The notes under the pieces: model-generated
The model's database searches: none
What the model saw: only the letters and a program-made list of their open reading frames with translations
Told to the model about the DNA's origin: nothing
Assembly (NCBI GenBank): GCA_002311385.1
Contig: DCAE01000006.1
Coordinates: forward strand, 8,909 to 21,992
Direction: 5' to 3'
DNA length: 13,084 bases
Source: Dehalococcoidia bacterium UBA1141
Lineage (GTDB): Bacteria; Chloroflexota; Dehalococcoidia; Lucifugimonadales; UBA3495
Position numbers and translations under genes: made by a program
Shown: positions 1 to 5,614 of the stretch, piece after piece
Layout of the letters: the number at the start of each line of letters is the position of its first letter
Numbering within the stretch: position 1 is the stretch's first letter

Positions 1-1
1 T

Positions 2-76
2 GCCGATTCTTGTGGGGCAGACGCTTGTGGTGCGGATTCTTTGGGGGCCAATCGTTTTGGAGCCACTCTTTTTGCC
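2..76 (+). repeat. 15-bp degenerate tandem repeat, five units
   Basis: Five consecutive 15-bp units start at 2, 17, 32, 47 and 62. Each begins GC and carries a T-rich centre, mostly followed by GG. The period keeps the reading frame of the partial gene and gives one five-residue block per unit. The array may continue left of the window. Confidence 0.6.
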
Positions 77-115
77 ACCTTGCCTGGAACTATTCCGATT
101 ACCAAGATGCTTTAA
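2..115 (+). CDS. C-terminal fragment of a gene with five-residue repeats (partial at left edge)
   Basis: The second forward frame is open from the window edge to a TAA at 113-115. It encodes 37 residues of a protein whose start lies outside the window. The first 25 residues fall into five-residue blocks (ADSCG, ADACG, ADSLG, ANRFG, ATLFA), matched by a 15-bp DNA period at 2-76. The A-D/N-x-x-G pattern recalls pentapeptide-repeat proteins, but the central Leu/Phe of that family is absent, so a low-complexity tail is equally possible. The stop overlaps the stop of the convergent nitroreductase in a shared TTAA. That tidy end-to-end arrangement supports this being a real gene end, but no function can be assigned. 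Confidence 0.5.
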   Translation, partial: ADSCGADACGADSLGANRFGATLFATLPGTIPITKML

Positions 116-729
116 GAACCCCCCCACCGTTCGTAGGAGCAGACCTCGGACAGGGCCTTACGTTGAACGGATCCGAAGGTACCCCGTGGGTAGCCCAAGG
201 GCAAGCAATAAACTACCTGGGCCTCTGCGGGTATACCCAATAACTCATGGACCCGGTCATCCACATCGGCGTGGAGGGTCGTGATTGTGCCGCCGACACC
301 GAAGGCTCGGGCAGCCAGCAACAGGTTCTGGGCAGCTGGAATGATTGAGGCCGCTGCCGCTGGCCCTTGGGAGGTGGCGCAAAGCAGGACCATTACCGGG
401 GCCTGGCCTATTTGGTCGGCTAGCCTCATTGCTGAGCGCATGGTGTTCTTGCCGGGGGGAATGTCCTGGGGGCCCATGATTCCTTGGTCGCGCCGTTTCG
501 CCCACCAAGCCTCTCGGTAAAGCTCGGCTAGTTTCGTCCGCAGGTCTGGGTCCCTAATCACCAAGAAATGCCAGGGTTGGGTGTTCCCTCCGTTGGGCGC
601 CCGAATGGCGGCCTCCAAGATGTCTTGCAGCTCAGCGTCCGGGATGGGCTCGGGACGGAAACGGCGAATGGCCCGCTGGGTGAACATGGTTTCCCCCAAC
701 GTCATGGTCAAGCGAGATTCGGTGGTCAT
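112..729 (-). CDS. Nitroreductase family protein (FMN-dependent)
   Basis: This 205-residue protein has the usual length and layout of the nitroreductase fold, which binds FMN at a dimer interface and reduces nitro, quinone or related substrates with NAD(P)H. Visible family marks are the N-terminal TQRAIRRFRPEPIP segment (residues 17-30) with FMN-phosphate-binding arginines, APNGGNTQPWHF (44-55), and PLGYPRG near residues 177-183. The start is supported by an AAGGAG Shine-Dalgarno site a few bases upstream, and a promoter-like pair lies at 804-832. It is a stand-alone unit facing away from ilvE. The true substrate cannot be read from sequence; related proteins include BluB-like, iodotyrosine-deiodinase-like and drug-activating reductases. 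The C-terminus ends in a stop shared with the neighbouring convergent gene. Confidence 0.9.
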   Translation of the reverse strand: MTTESRLTMTLGETMFTQRAIRRFRPEPIPDAELQDILEAAIRAPNGGNTQPWHFLVIRDPDLRTKLAELYREAWWAKRRDQGIMGPQDIPPGKNTMRSAMRLADQIGQAPVMVLLCATSQGPAAAASIIPAAQNLLLAARAFGVGGTITTLHADVDDRVHELLGIPAEAQVVYCLPLGYPRGTFGSVQRKALSEVCSYERWGGS

Positions 730-803
730 GATTACTCCTTAGGCAGCAAGTTAGGTTTTTGGTGACAGGTGGCTGGGTCTCTAGCGGCCCTACGGCCATT
801 GGC

Positions 804-832
804 AGTTTAATTCCGCACCGACCTCCGGTCAA
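804..832 (-). promoter_or_regulatory. Sigma70-type promoter for the nitroreductase gene
   Basis: On the minus strand TTGACC (832-827) is followed after exactly 17 nt by TAAACT (809-804). Transcription would begin near 797, giving a leader of about 68 nt that ends in the AAGGAG ribosome-binding site. The -35 is near consensus and the -10 is weaker. Confidence 0.5.
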
Positions 833-872
833 TTTCTGGCCAGGCTTAAATATTGATTTTTATCGTTCTCAA

Positions 873-954
873 CATGTCATTCTGAGGGAGTGTAGCGACA
901 GAAGAATCTCATGCGCCAACGTAATAGATTCTTCGCTTCACTCAGAATGACATG
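873..954. repeat. REP/MITE-like palindromic element
   Basis: The ends are a perfect 14-bp inverted repeat: CATGTCATTCTGAG at 873-886 and its complement at 941-954. A second inner inverted pair of 9 bp, GAAGAATCT, lies at 901-909 and 926-934. Transcripts in either direction could form a long hairpin. A solitary copy of the TGTCATTCTGAG core recurs at 7765-7776, which supports a dispersed repeat over a gene-specific terminator. The GTCATTCTGAG...GAAGAATCT type is, to my knowledge, common in intergenic DNA of many environmental bacterial assemblies. Confidence 0.75.
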
Positions 955-1033
955 AAGGGCGCGCTGAGGGGATTTCTTAGTTTGAACCCTGGCTGGCAAT
1001 CAGCGGCGGGGACAGTCAGCAGAAGCACTGCGG

Positions 1034-1039
1034 TATAAT
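1034..1039 (+). promoter_or_regulatory. TATAAT -10 box upstream of ilvE
   Basis: A perfect -10 hexamer lies 102 nt before the ilvE start. No good -35 is present; the hexamer 17 nt upstream (1011-1016, GACAGT) matches poorly. Transcription would begin near 1046-1047, where there is also an ATG. Confidence 0.45.
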
Positions 1040-1140
1040 CGAATCGATGGCGAGTCGTGCCATTGTCCAGGTTGATTTTCGGGAACAATCAGCAATGACG
1101 GTGCTGAAAATACTGAATCTACGGAGGTTCTTTTTCATAG

Positions 1141-2181
1141 ATGACAGAGCAGAAATTGGACCGCCAGCCCAAATCCACCACCGGCAAAACTACTACCGGC
1201 AAAACTGCTACCGGGAAACCTGCTACCGGGAAAACTGCGACTGGCAAGTCTCGGCCGGAAGGGAACCCCAAATTCCTGTGGCGTTCCGGGGAGATGGTGG
1301 AGTGGGACAAGGCGACGGTGCATCTGTCGGACCTGGCGTGGAGCGCCATTTCCGCGGTGTTTGAAGGAGTACGAGCCTATTGGAACCCGGAAAGCGAGCA
1401 ACTCTACATCTTCCACTTGGATGCCCACCTGAAGCGTCTTTTTCAGTCCATGAAAATCATGAGAATGACCAGCGCATTCTCCAAGGATGAGCTTACGGCT
1501 GCATTTCTTCAGCTTTTGAAAGCTAACGAATGCAAGGGCGATACCTACATCCAACCACTGGCTTATTTCGGTGGCGGTGTGCCTGGTTACATGGCGATGC
1601 TGGAACAACCCGGGGAGATTGTGATAACTACACGCGCCGCTGCGTCCGGGCTTGATGAGGCAAAGGTGGTCCATTGCAACGTCAGCAGTTGGAGCCGCAT
1701 AACGGATAACGTGATGCCGCCTAGGGCCAAGGCCATCACCAACTATCAGAACAGCCGTTACGTTTCCACCGAGTCATTCATAAATGGCTACGACTTCGGC
1801 ATCATATTAAACCCCAACGGCAAGGTGTCCGAGGCTGCTTATGCTTGCATCTTTCTGATTCGCGATGGAGTGGCCATCACTCCTCCGCTCAGCGCCGGGA
1901 TACTGGAGAGCATCACCCGAGAGGCTCTGAAGGACCTGTTGAACAAAGAGATGGACATCCAAGTGATTGAGCGAGATGTGGACCGCACCGAGCTTTACCT
2001 GGCTGATGAAGTCTTTATCTGTGGCACGGCAGTAGAGCTGCAATCCGTCGGCTCGGTAGACCGCTACAAGGTCGGCGATGGTGAGCAAGGGCCAGTGGTG
2101 GGTCGGCTCAGGGAACTTTTTCGGGATGTGGTGCTGGGCAACGACCTCACTAGGTCCGAATGGTGCACTCCGGTCTACTAG
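1141..2181 (+). CDS. ilvE: Branched-chain amino acid aminotransferase (class IV) with repeat-bearing N-terminal extension
   Basis: The protein transfers the amino group between glutamate and branched-chain 2-oxoacids using pyridoxal phosphate, the last step of Leu/Ile/Val synthesis and the first of their breakdown. Fold-type IV marks are FEGVRAYW, the HLDAHLKRLFQSMKI arginine helix, the expected PLP lysine K197 in AKAITNY, and the LYLADEVFICGTAVEL cofactor-phosphate segment near the C-terminus. The usual SEGxGEN-type motif reads SEAAYACIF here, so the assignment to IlvE versus another class IV transaminase is probable but not certain. The homologous region begins near residue 44 (KFLWRSGEMVEW). 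Before it lies a Lys/Thr-rich extension with five TTGKT-like units (residues 13-37). The start follows an in-frame TAG, and GGAGG sits 13 nt upstream, a rather long spacing. The stop overlaps that of the convergent metalloprotease in CTAG. Confidence 0.85.
   Translation: MTEQKLDRQPKSTTGKTTTGKTATGKPATGKTATGKSRPEGNPKFLWRSGEMVEWDKATVHLSDLAWSAISAVFEGVRAYWNPESEQLYIFHLDAHLKRLFQSMKIMRMTSAFSKDELTAAFLQLLKANECKGDTYIQPLAYFGGGVPGYMAMLEQPGEIVITTRAAASGLDEAKVVHCNVSSWSRITDNVMPPRAKAITNYQNSRYVSTESFINGYDFGIILNPNGKVSEAAYACIFLIRDGVAITPPLSAGILESITREALKDLLNKEMDIQVIERDVDRTELYLADEVFICGTAVELQSVGSVDRYKVGDGEQGPVVGRLRELFRDVVLGNDLTRSEWCTPVY
1177..1251 (+). repeat. 15-bp tandem repeat inside the ilvE N-terminus, five units
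   Basis: Five 15-bp units built on ACCGGCAAAACT encode TTGKT, TTGKT, ATGKP, ATGKT and ATGKS. The copies differ at a few positions, so the array is not a recent slip alone. It lies wholly in the extension preceding the conserved transaminase domain. Confidence 0.85.
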
Positions 2182-3728
2182 CGGCGGGGTCGGTGCCTTA
2201 TCGCCAGCATCGCCAAAGGCAAGCCCAAGATGGCCAGGAAAGAGAGGTCGCCGCTGAATGCGCCGTAATTTCCGGCACGAGGACTGTAACATCCTGGAGA
2301 AATCGGAGTTTCTCCTGAATCTCTGCCACGTGAGTCTTCGCCAGGAACGGAGTCTCCCACAGGCGCTTGAGGACTCGGGTTAATAACCGGCGGCAAGGCC
2401 GTGGCGGTGGCCGTTGGAAGGGGCGTTGCTGTCGATGTCGGAGCGAGGATGGGCTCTGCCGTGGGCACAACGGTTGGGGTTTTTGTCGGTGGCGGAGCCG
2501 GTGATGGGGTTATGGTCGGCAGCAAATCCCGTATTGAGCTCCTTTCTTCCGGTTCCGGAAATGGATCCAGCCCATTGGAAAGCCGCCATGCCGTGTCCAG
2601 GCCATATTGATTGAATCCGTAGACGGCCTCTAGGGCCTCATCGATATCCAGAGAACCCTGAATCTCCGCCATTAACTCCGCTACTTTGGATTCTCCGAAG
2701 TTATCGACCAGATACTCCACTACGGAAAGCCCTTGACCGTAAGCCCGAACGATGTCCTCGCCGCTTCCACTGGAAAATCTAAGTTGCGACAAGGGCGATA
2801 GCCGGTCACGACGAATTCCGCGGTTCAACGCAAGGGTGTATTCGGTCGTTGGGTCGATATTCCCGTATTCGGCCAAGCCTTCGCTTAGCCAGCCAGGAAC
2901 CCGGTTGTGAGCCCGGCCCGTCACCTCAGCCACCTCTAAATGGGTAATCTCGTGGGAAGTGATACCCCGGTAGTTGGGGTCGAAGCCGTCAATCAGCACA
3001 ACCCGCTCGTCGGCAAAAGCCATACCTTCGGTCTGCACTTGGCCCTGCATGGCCTGCATGCGCAGTGGCAGGGCTTGGAGCAAATCCAAGGGTCCCCGGT
3101 AGGCCACGATTCTCACGGGTTCTGAGGGGTCAAACCCCAACACAGGAGCCATGCGCTTCAGTGATTCAGCAGCGGCCTCCAACACCAATTGGGCCTTTTC
3201 CCGAGAACCTGCGCCGTAGTGCAGTACGGTTATCGAACCGGAGGTCAATGACTCCCAGGCAAAGGAGGAATTGTTGTAAACAGCCACTTGGTCCGGCGTG
3301 CGATACACGGATCCGGATTCGTCGCGGATCTCAAAGGAATAGGTAATTTCCGTTCCCGGTGGGATATAACCCCCACCCAGACCGGTAACCAGTATTGCTT
3401 CACCACTAATAGAGTAACCCGGAATTGAGCCACCAGAATTTGAGCCACCGGGAATTGAGCCAGTCGAGTCAGGGCTGGTAGTCTGAAATTCCACTTCCCG
3501 GTAGGCGCCAGCGGTGACTCGCCCGGTCTTGCGAAAGTAGACCCTGACTTCGTCAATCTCCGCGGAACTGCGGGCGCTGACGTGGAATGTCATGCCGTTG
3601 GGATAGTGGCTTTCGGCGCTGAGGCTGGTCACCTCAATATCACCTTGATCGGCTCGGGCTTGTGCTCCGGGCCAGCCAAAGGACAATGCCGATATGGTTA
3701 TTGCCAGGGCGAGGAGAACTAGGCGCAA
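2178..3728 (-). CDS. Secreted, membrane-anchored zinc metalloprotease (peptidase MA-like)
   Basis: This 516-residue protein starts with a signal peptide (residues 1-25, ending AQARA). A beta-rich domain follows, then a gluzincin-type domain with the zinc motif HEITH at 259-263 and a third-ligand motif WLSEGLAEY at 280-288 (E283 the likely ligand). This matches the peptidase MA-like group common in Chloroflexota. A Pro/Thr-rich spacer spans about 405-450, and a single membrane segment (494-510) is capped by RHRPRR. The catalytic domain should therefore sit outside the cell on a stalk. A four-unit GSIPG-like repeat lies at residues 90-109. The start is TTG: no ATG, GTG or TTG occurs upstream before an in-frame stop, and the ribosome-binding site is weak. 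The substrate is unknown. Confidence 0.8.
   Translation of the reverse strand: MRLVLLALAITISALSFGWPGAQARADQGDIEVTSLSAESHYPNGMTFHVSARSSAEIDEVRVYFRKTGRVTAGAYREVEFQTTSPDSTGSIPGGSNSGGSIPGYSISGEAILVTGLGGGYIPPGTEITYSFEIRDESGSVYRTPDQVAVYNNSSFAWESLTSGSITVLHYGAGSREKAQLVLEAAAESLKRMAPVLGFDPSEPVRIVAYRGPLDLLQALPLRMQAMQGQVQTEGMAFADERVVLIDGFDPNYRGITSHEITHLEVAEVTGRAHNRVPGWLSEGLAEYGNIDPTTEYTLALNRGIRRDRLSPLSQLRFSSGSGEDIVRAYGQGLSVVEYLVDNFGESKVAELMAEIQGSLDIDEALEAVYGFNQYGLDTAWRLSNGLDPFPEPEERSSIRDLLPTITPSPAPPPTKTPTVVPTAEPILAPTSTATPLPTATATALPPVINPSPQAPVGDSVPGEDSRGRDSGETPISPGCYSPRAGNYGAFSGDLSFLAILGLPLAMLAIRHRPRR
3402..3461 (-). repeat. 15-bp tandem repeat in the metalloprotease gene, four units
   Basis: Four 15-bp units encode GSIPG, GSNSG, GSIPG and YSISG. 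Read on the plus strand the three best units are close variants of CCGGAATTGAGCCAC, and the fourth is more diverged. The insert falls in the N-terminal beta-rich domain, probably in a loop. Confidence 0.75.
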
Positions 3729-3869
3729 GTTGGGTGTTCCGTAAGGATGGCTTTGGTTACGACTGAAACTGTGACTCTTGGTATGTTACGGGATTGAGTT
3801 AAGAAATAGACTCATGGCGCCGGAAATATTAGACCTACCGGACAGGGAGTCTGGACGGTAAACAGAGCC

Positions 3870-4805
3870 TTATTCGGGCATATTTCGCAGGATGTCCTCA
3901 AGGGTCTGGTCGAGGGACGGGTCCAACTCGACAGTTTGCTCAAAGGGTGTGTAGGTGTAATCGTTCCTGGCGCCGTCAATGAGTTGCTTGGCGTCCGGGT
4001 TAGACGAAGCGATTCTCTCCAAACGCTCAACCAAATCCTTGGACTCGGTGTCGCCCAAGGTCTGCAACTCCGAAAGGTCGATGTCAAGATCAAACATCGC
4101 TTTGATTCTTCGCATGATGTCGTAGTAAGACCGGTGGTCACGAGGTATGCCCACCTGTTCATTATTGGAGGTTAGAAAAGGGAACATAGGGGCCATTGCG
4201 CCGATGCGCACCAGTTCGATATCGGGGTACTGGAAATGGGCCAATGTCACCAAGGCCATGGCAATGGTGGGTCCTCTGCGTCCCTCGCTGCCGTAGCTGG
4301 AGAACTGCATCCCGAACTTATCCAGATTTTCCCGCAACTCGGCCTTGCTGTAAACGCAGGTTATCCGCCTCTCCAATTCCGGTGGTACCGGCCCGTTGAC
4401 TCCCTCAACTGCTACGGTCTGGGTGATACCCAAGTCTTTAATGGCTTGAAAGAATGCCTCGGCGAATATGTCGATGCGAAACCACGGTTCCTGGCCCCTG
4501 AAAATAATCAAGCCGTTGCCCGCATCGTAAAAATTGTTCTCCCGGTGCATCGGCTGAGAGGGTAGGCCGTCTTCAAATGCGGCCAGAGGCCGAAAAGTAT
4601 CATGGGTGCCCGCCACCTGAAATGGATAGCATAGCTGGGACACCGTGGAGCCAAGCTCCCCAATCTTTTTGGCGCTGGTTTTCTCTATGAGGTACCTAGG
4701 CAGACCGCCCGAAATTCCGCCCCCGTCAGACCATTGCCGACGCCAGCCGGCAATCAAGTATTGGGCGGAAGGTTTGGTATCGAATTTAACCAACTCATCG
4801 GCCAT
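3870..4805 (-). CDS. PAC2 family protein
   Basis: This 311-residue protein resembles the PAC2 family, named after the eukaryotic proteasome assembly chaperone 2 and widespread in archaea and some bacteria with mostly unknown roles. Supporting features are the N-terminal LIAGWRRQWSDGG segment (residues 17-29), followed by a conserved-looking block on chaperone-like strands (ISGGLPRYLIEKTSAKKIGE), the mid-protein alternation of strands and glycine turns, and an acidic helical C-terminus. No catalytic motif is apparent. The start has AGGAG about 9 nt upstream. It precedes the metalloprotease on the same strand by 141 nt, too far to claim co-transcription. Nothing in the window encodes proteasome subunits, so a proteasome link is not supported here. 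Confidence 0.7.
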   Translation of the reverse strand: MADELVKFDTKPSAQYLIAGWRRQWSDGGGISGGLPRYLIEKTSAKKIGELGSTVSQLCYPFQVAGTHDTFRPLAAFEDGLPSQPMHRENNFYDAGNGLIIFRGQEPWFRIDIFAEAFFQAIKDLGITQTVAVEGVNGPVPPELERRITCVYSKAELRENLDKFGMQFSSYGSEGRRGPTIAMALVTLAHFQYPDIELVRIGAMAPMFPFLTSNNEQVGIPRDHRSYYDIMRRIKAMFDLDIDLSELQTLGDTESKDLVERLERIASSNPDAKQLIDGARNDYTYTPFEQTVELDPSLDQTLEDILRNMPE

Positions 4806-4843
4806 GGGTCATTACTCCTATTCGCCGAGGGAATCTCTTTGCC

Positions 4844-4870
4844 AAGCCTTGGTTGGTAAGCCTTGGTGGT
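4844..4870. repeat. 14/13-bp tandem duplication in the PAC2 leader
   Basis: AAGCCTTGGTTGGT (4844-4857) is followed directly by AAGCCTTGGTGGT (4858-4870). Together they sit between the candidate -10 box and the start of the PAC2 gene. Confidence 0.55.
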
Positions 4871-4896
4871 ATTAAGATTTACCGGGTAGTTAGTTC

Positions 4897-4905
4897 ACTA
4901 TAACA
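4897..4905 (-). promoter_or_regulatory. Candidate extended -10 promoter for the PAC2 gene
   Basis: The minus strand reads TGTTATAGT, an extended -10 (TGn plus TATAGT). No -35 is recognisable. Transcription would start near 4890 and leave a leader of about 85 nt. Confidence 0.3.
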
Positions 4906-4953
4906 GTTTATCCGTTTACGGCGTTATCGCCTAATTGACGCCAGCCGCTTACG

Positions 4954-5358
4954 TCAGGGACAAGGCTTGAGGGACATACTCTTTAGCCTGGCCAACTCCA
5001 TCAATACGGCGACATCTTCCATGGCGTCCAAGTTAACCTTGATTTGTTTCACGCCCTGGCTCTCGGCAGCCTTGGCCGCCTGAAGCCGCCGATCCTCGGG
5101 TATCGTATCCGAATCCAAAATCATGGGAACCAGCTTTGCGCTGCCGCTTTTAGGTCCAGCGCTCTTGGGACCAAGAAACACGGTTGCTCTCAGACCGGCC
5201 CGAAAATTGTGAACATGAAACAGTTGAAATTCGCCCAAATAGTAGGCGGGCGTCCAATGTTTGCAGAAACCGTCGTACAGGGACGTTTCGACAACCTCCG
5301 GCATGGACAGGGCCATGTTTCGGCCTTGAAGCGGAAGGGCAATGCGTGGGTCATCCAT
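4954..5358 (-). CDS. Hypothetical protein, 134 residues
   Basis: I do not recognise this family. The predicted protein is soluble, with no signal peptide or membrane span. Its N-terminal half is rich in aromatic residues (SLYDGFCKHWTPAYYLGEF, then FHVHNFRAG). A short duplicated block GPKSA-GPKSG follows near the middle, and the C-terminal half looks helical. The codon pattern and an uninterrupted frame with a plausible promoter support a real gene. Two ATG codons are possible (residues 1 and 15). The first is preferred because an extended -10 box lies exactly 7 nt upstream of it, although there is no Shine-Dalgarno site. It shares a strand with the PAC2 gene 148 nt downstream. Confidence 0.6.
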   Translation of the reverse strand: MDDPRIALPLQGRNMALSMPEVVETSLYDGFCKHWTPAYYLGEFQLFHVHNFRAGLRATVFLGPKSAGPKSGSAKLVPMILDSDTIPEDRRLQAAKAAESQGVKQIKVNLDAMEDVAVLMELARLKSMSLKPCP

Positions 5359-5365
5359 GGATTAG

Positions 5366-5374
5366 ATTCTACCA
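5366..5374 (-). promoter_or_regulatory. Extended -10 box directly before the hypothetical gene (leaderless candidate)
   Basis: The minus strand reads TGGTAGAAT, then 7 nt, then the ATG at 5358. Transcription would start at or next to the start codon, leaving no room for a ribosome-binding site. The same TGnTAGAAT arrangement occurs before the lipoprotein at 10895. Confidence 0.45.
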
Positions 5375-5429
5375 TTTACGCCTGTGCCATTCGCTCTGGA
5401 TAGACTTATTAATCACATAATGTTGGCAT

Positions 5430-5492
5430 CCGGACCTATCATTGCCGGATCAATCACCGGACCATTCACGGGACCAATCACGGGACCAATCA
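5430..5492 (+). repeat. 12-bp tandem repeat, five units
   Basis: Units starting at 5430, 5445, 5457, 5469 and 5481 are variants of CCGGACCAATCA, with 3 extra bases after the first. The last two are identical. The array lies in the divergent intergenic region between the hypothetical gene and the LLM monooxygenase. Confidence 0.8.
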
Positions 5493-5531
5493 TCAGTTAC
5501 CGCAGGGTATATGTGCTATCCTTTTTAGGCC

Positions 5532-5603
5532 GAGCCTAATCACAGGTCTAATCACGAGCCAAATCAACTATTAACCAAGAATCCAAGCTTGGGCAATCAA
5601 GAC
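5532..5603 (+). repeat. Degenerate 12-bp repeat in the LLM gene leader
   Basis: Three clear units (5532, 5544, 5556) share the form GAGCCTAATCAC. Fading copies continue in the same 12-nt register up to the GGAGG ribosome-binding site at 5605-5609. It resembles the array at 5430-5492 but is offset from it. Confidence 0.5.
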
Positions 5604-5614
5604 CGGAGGTTAGT

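Larger units (their letters stand above)
740..1140. other. Noncoding region between divergent genes
   Basis: No convincing gene lies in these 400 bases. They hold the nitroreductase promoter (804-832), a palindromic repeat element (873-954), a TATAAT box (1034-1039) and the ilvE ribosome-binding site (1123-1127). An ATG at 1047 opens a frame of 105 codons that runs into ilvE out of frame; it is discussed as a finding and not called as a gene. Confidence 0.7.

Noticed and set aside
2..115. Classical pentapeptide-repeat protein (DNA-gyrase-protecting Qnr type)
   Set aside because: Although blocks read A-D/N-x-x-G, the central position is Ser, Ala or Arg rather than Leu/Phe, and only five blocks are visible.
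1135..1674. 179-codon minus-strand frame over ilvE
   Set aside because: The opposite strand encodes conserved transaminase motifs over the same bases; this frame looks like random sequence.
3807..3856. Hairpin terminator after the PAC2 gene (AGACTC with GAGTCT)
   Set aside because: The arms are only 6 bp with a long loop and no T-run in the right direction.
5430..5603. CRISPR array
   Set aside because: Units are only 12 bp, contiguous without spacers, and no cas genes are present.
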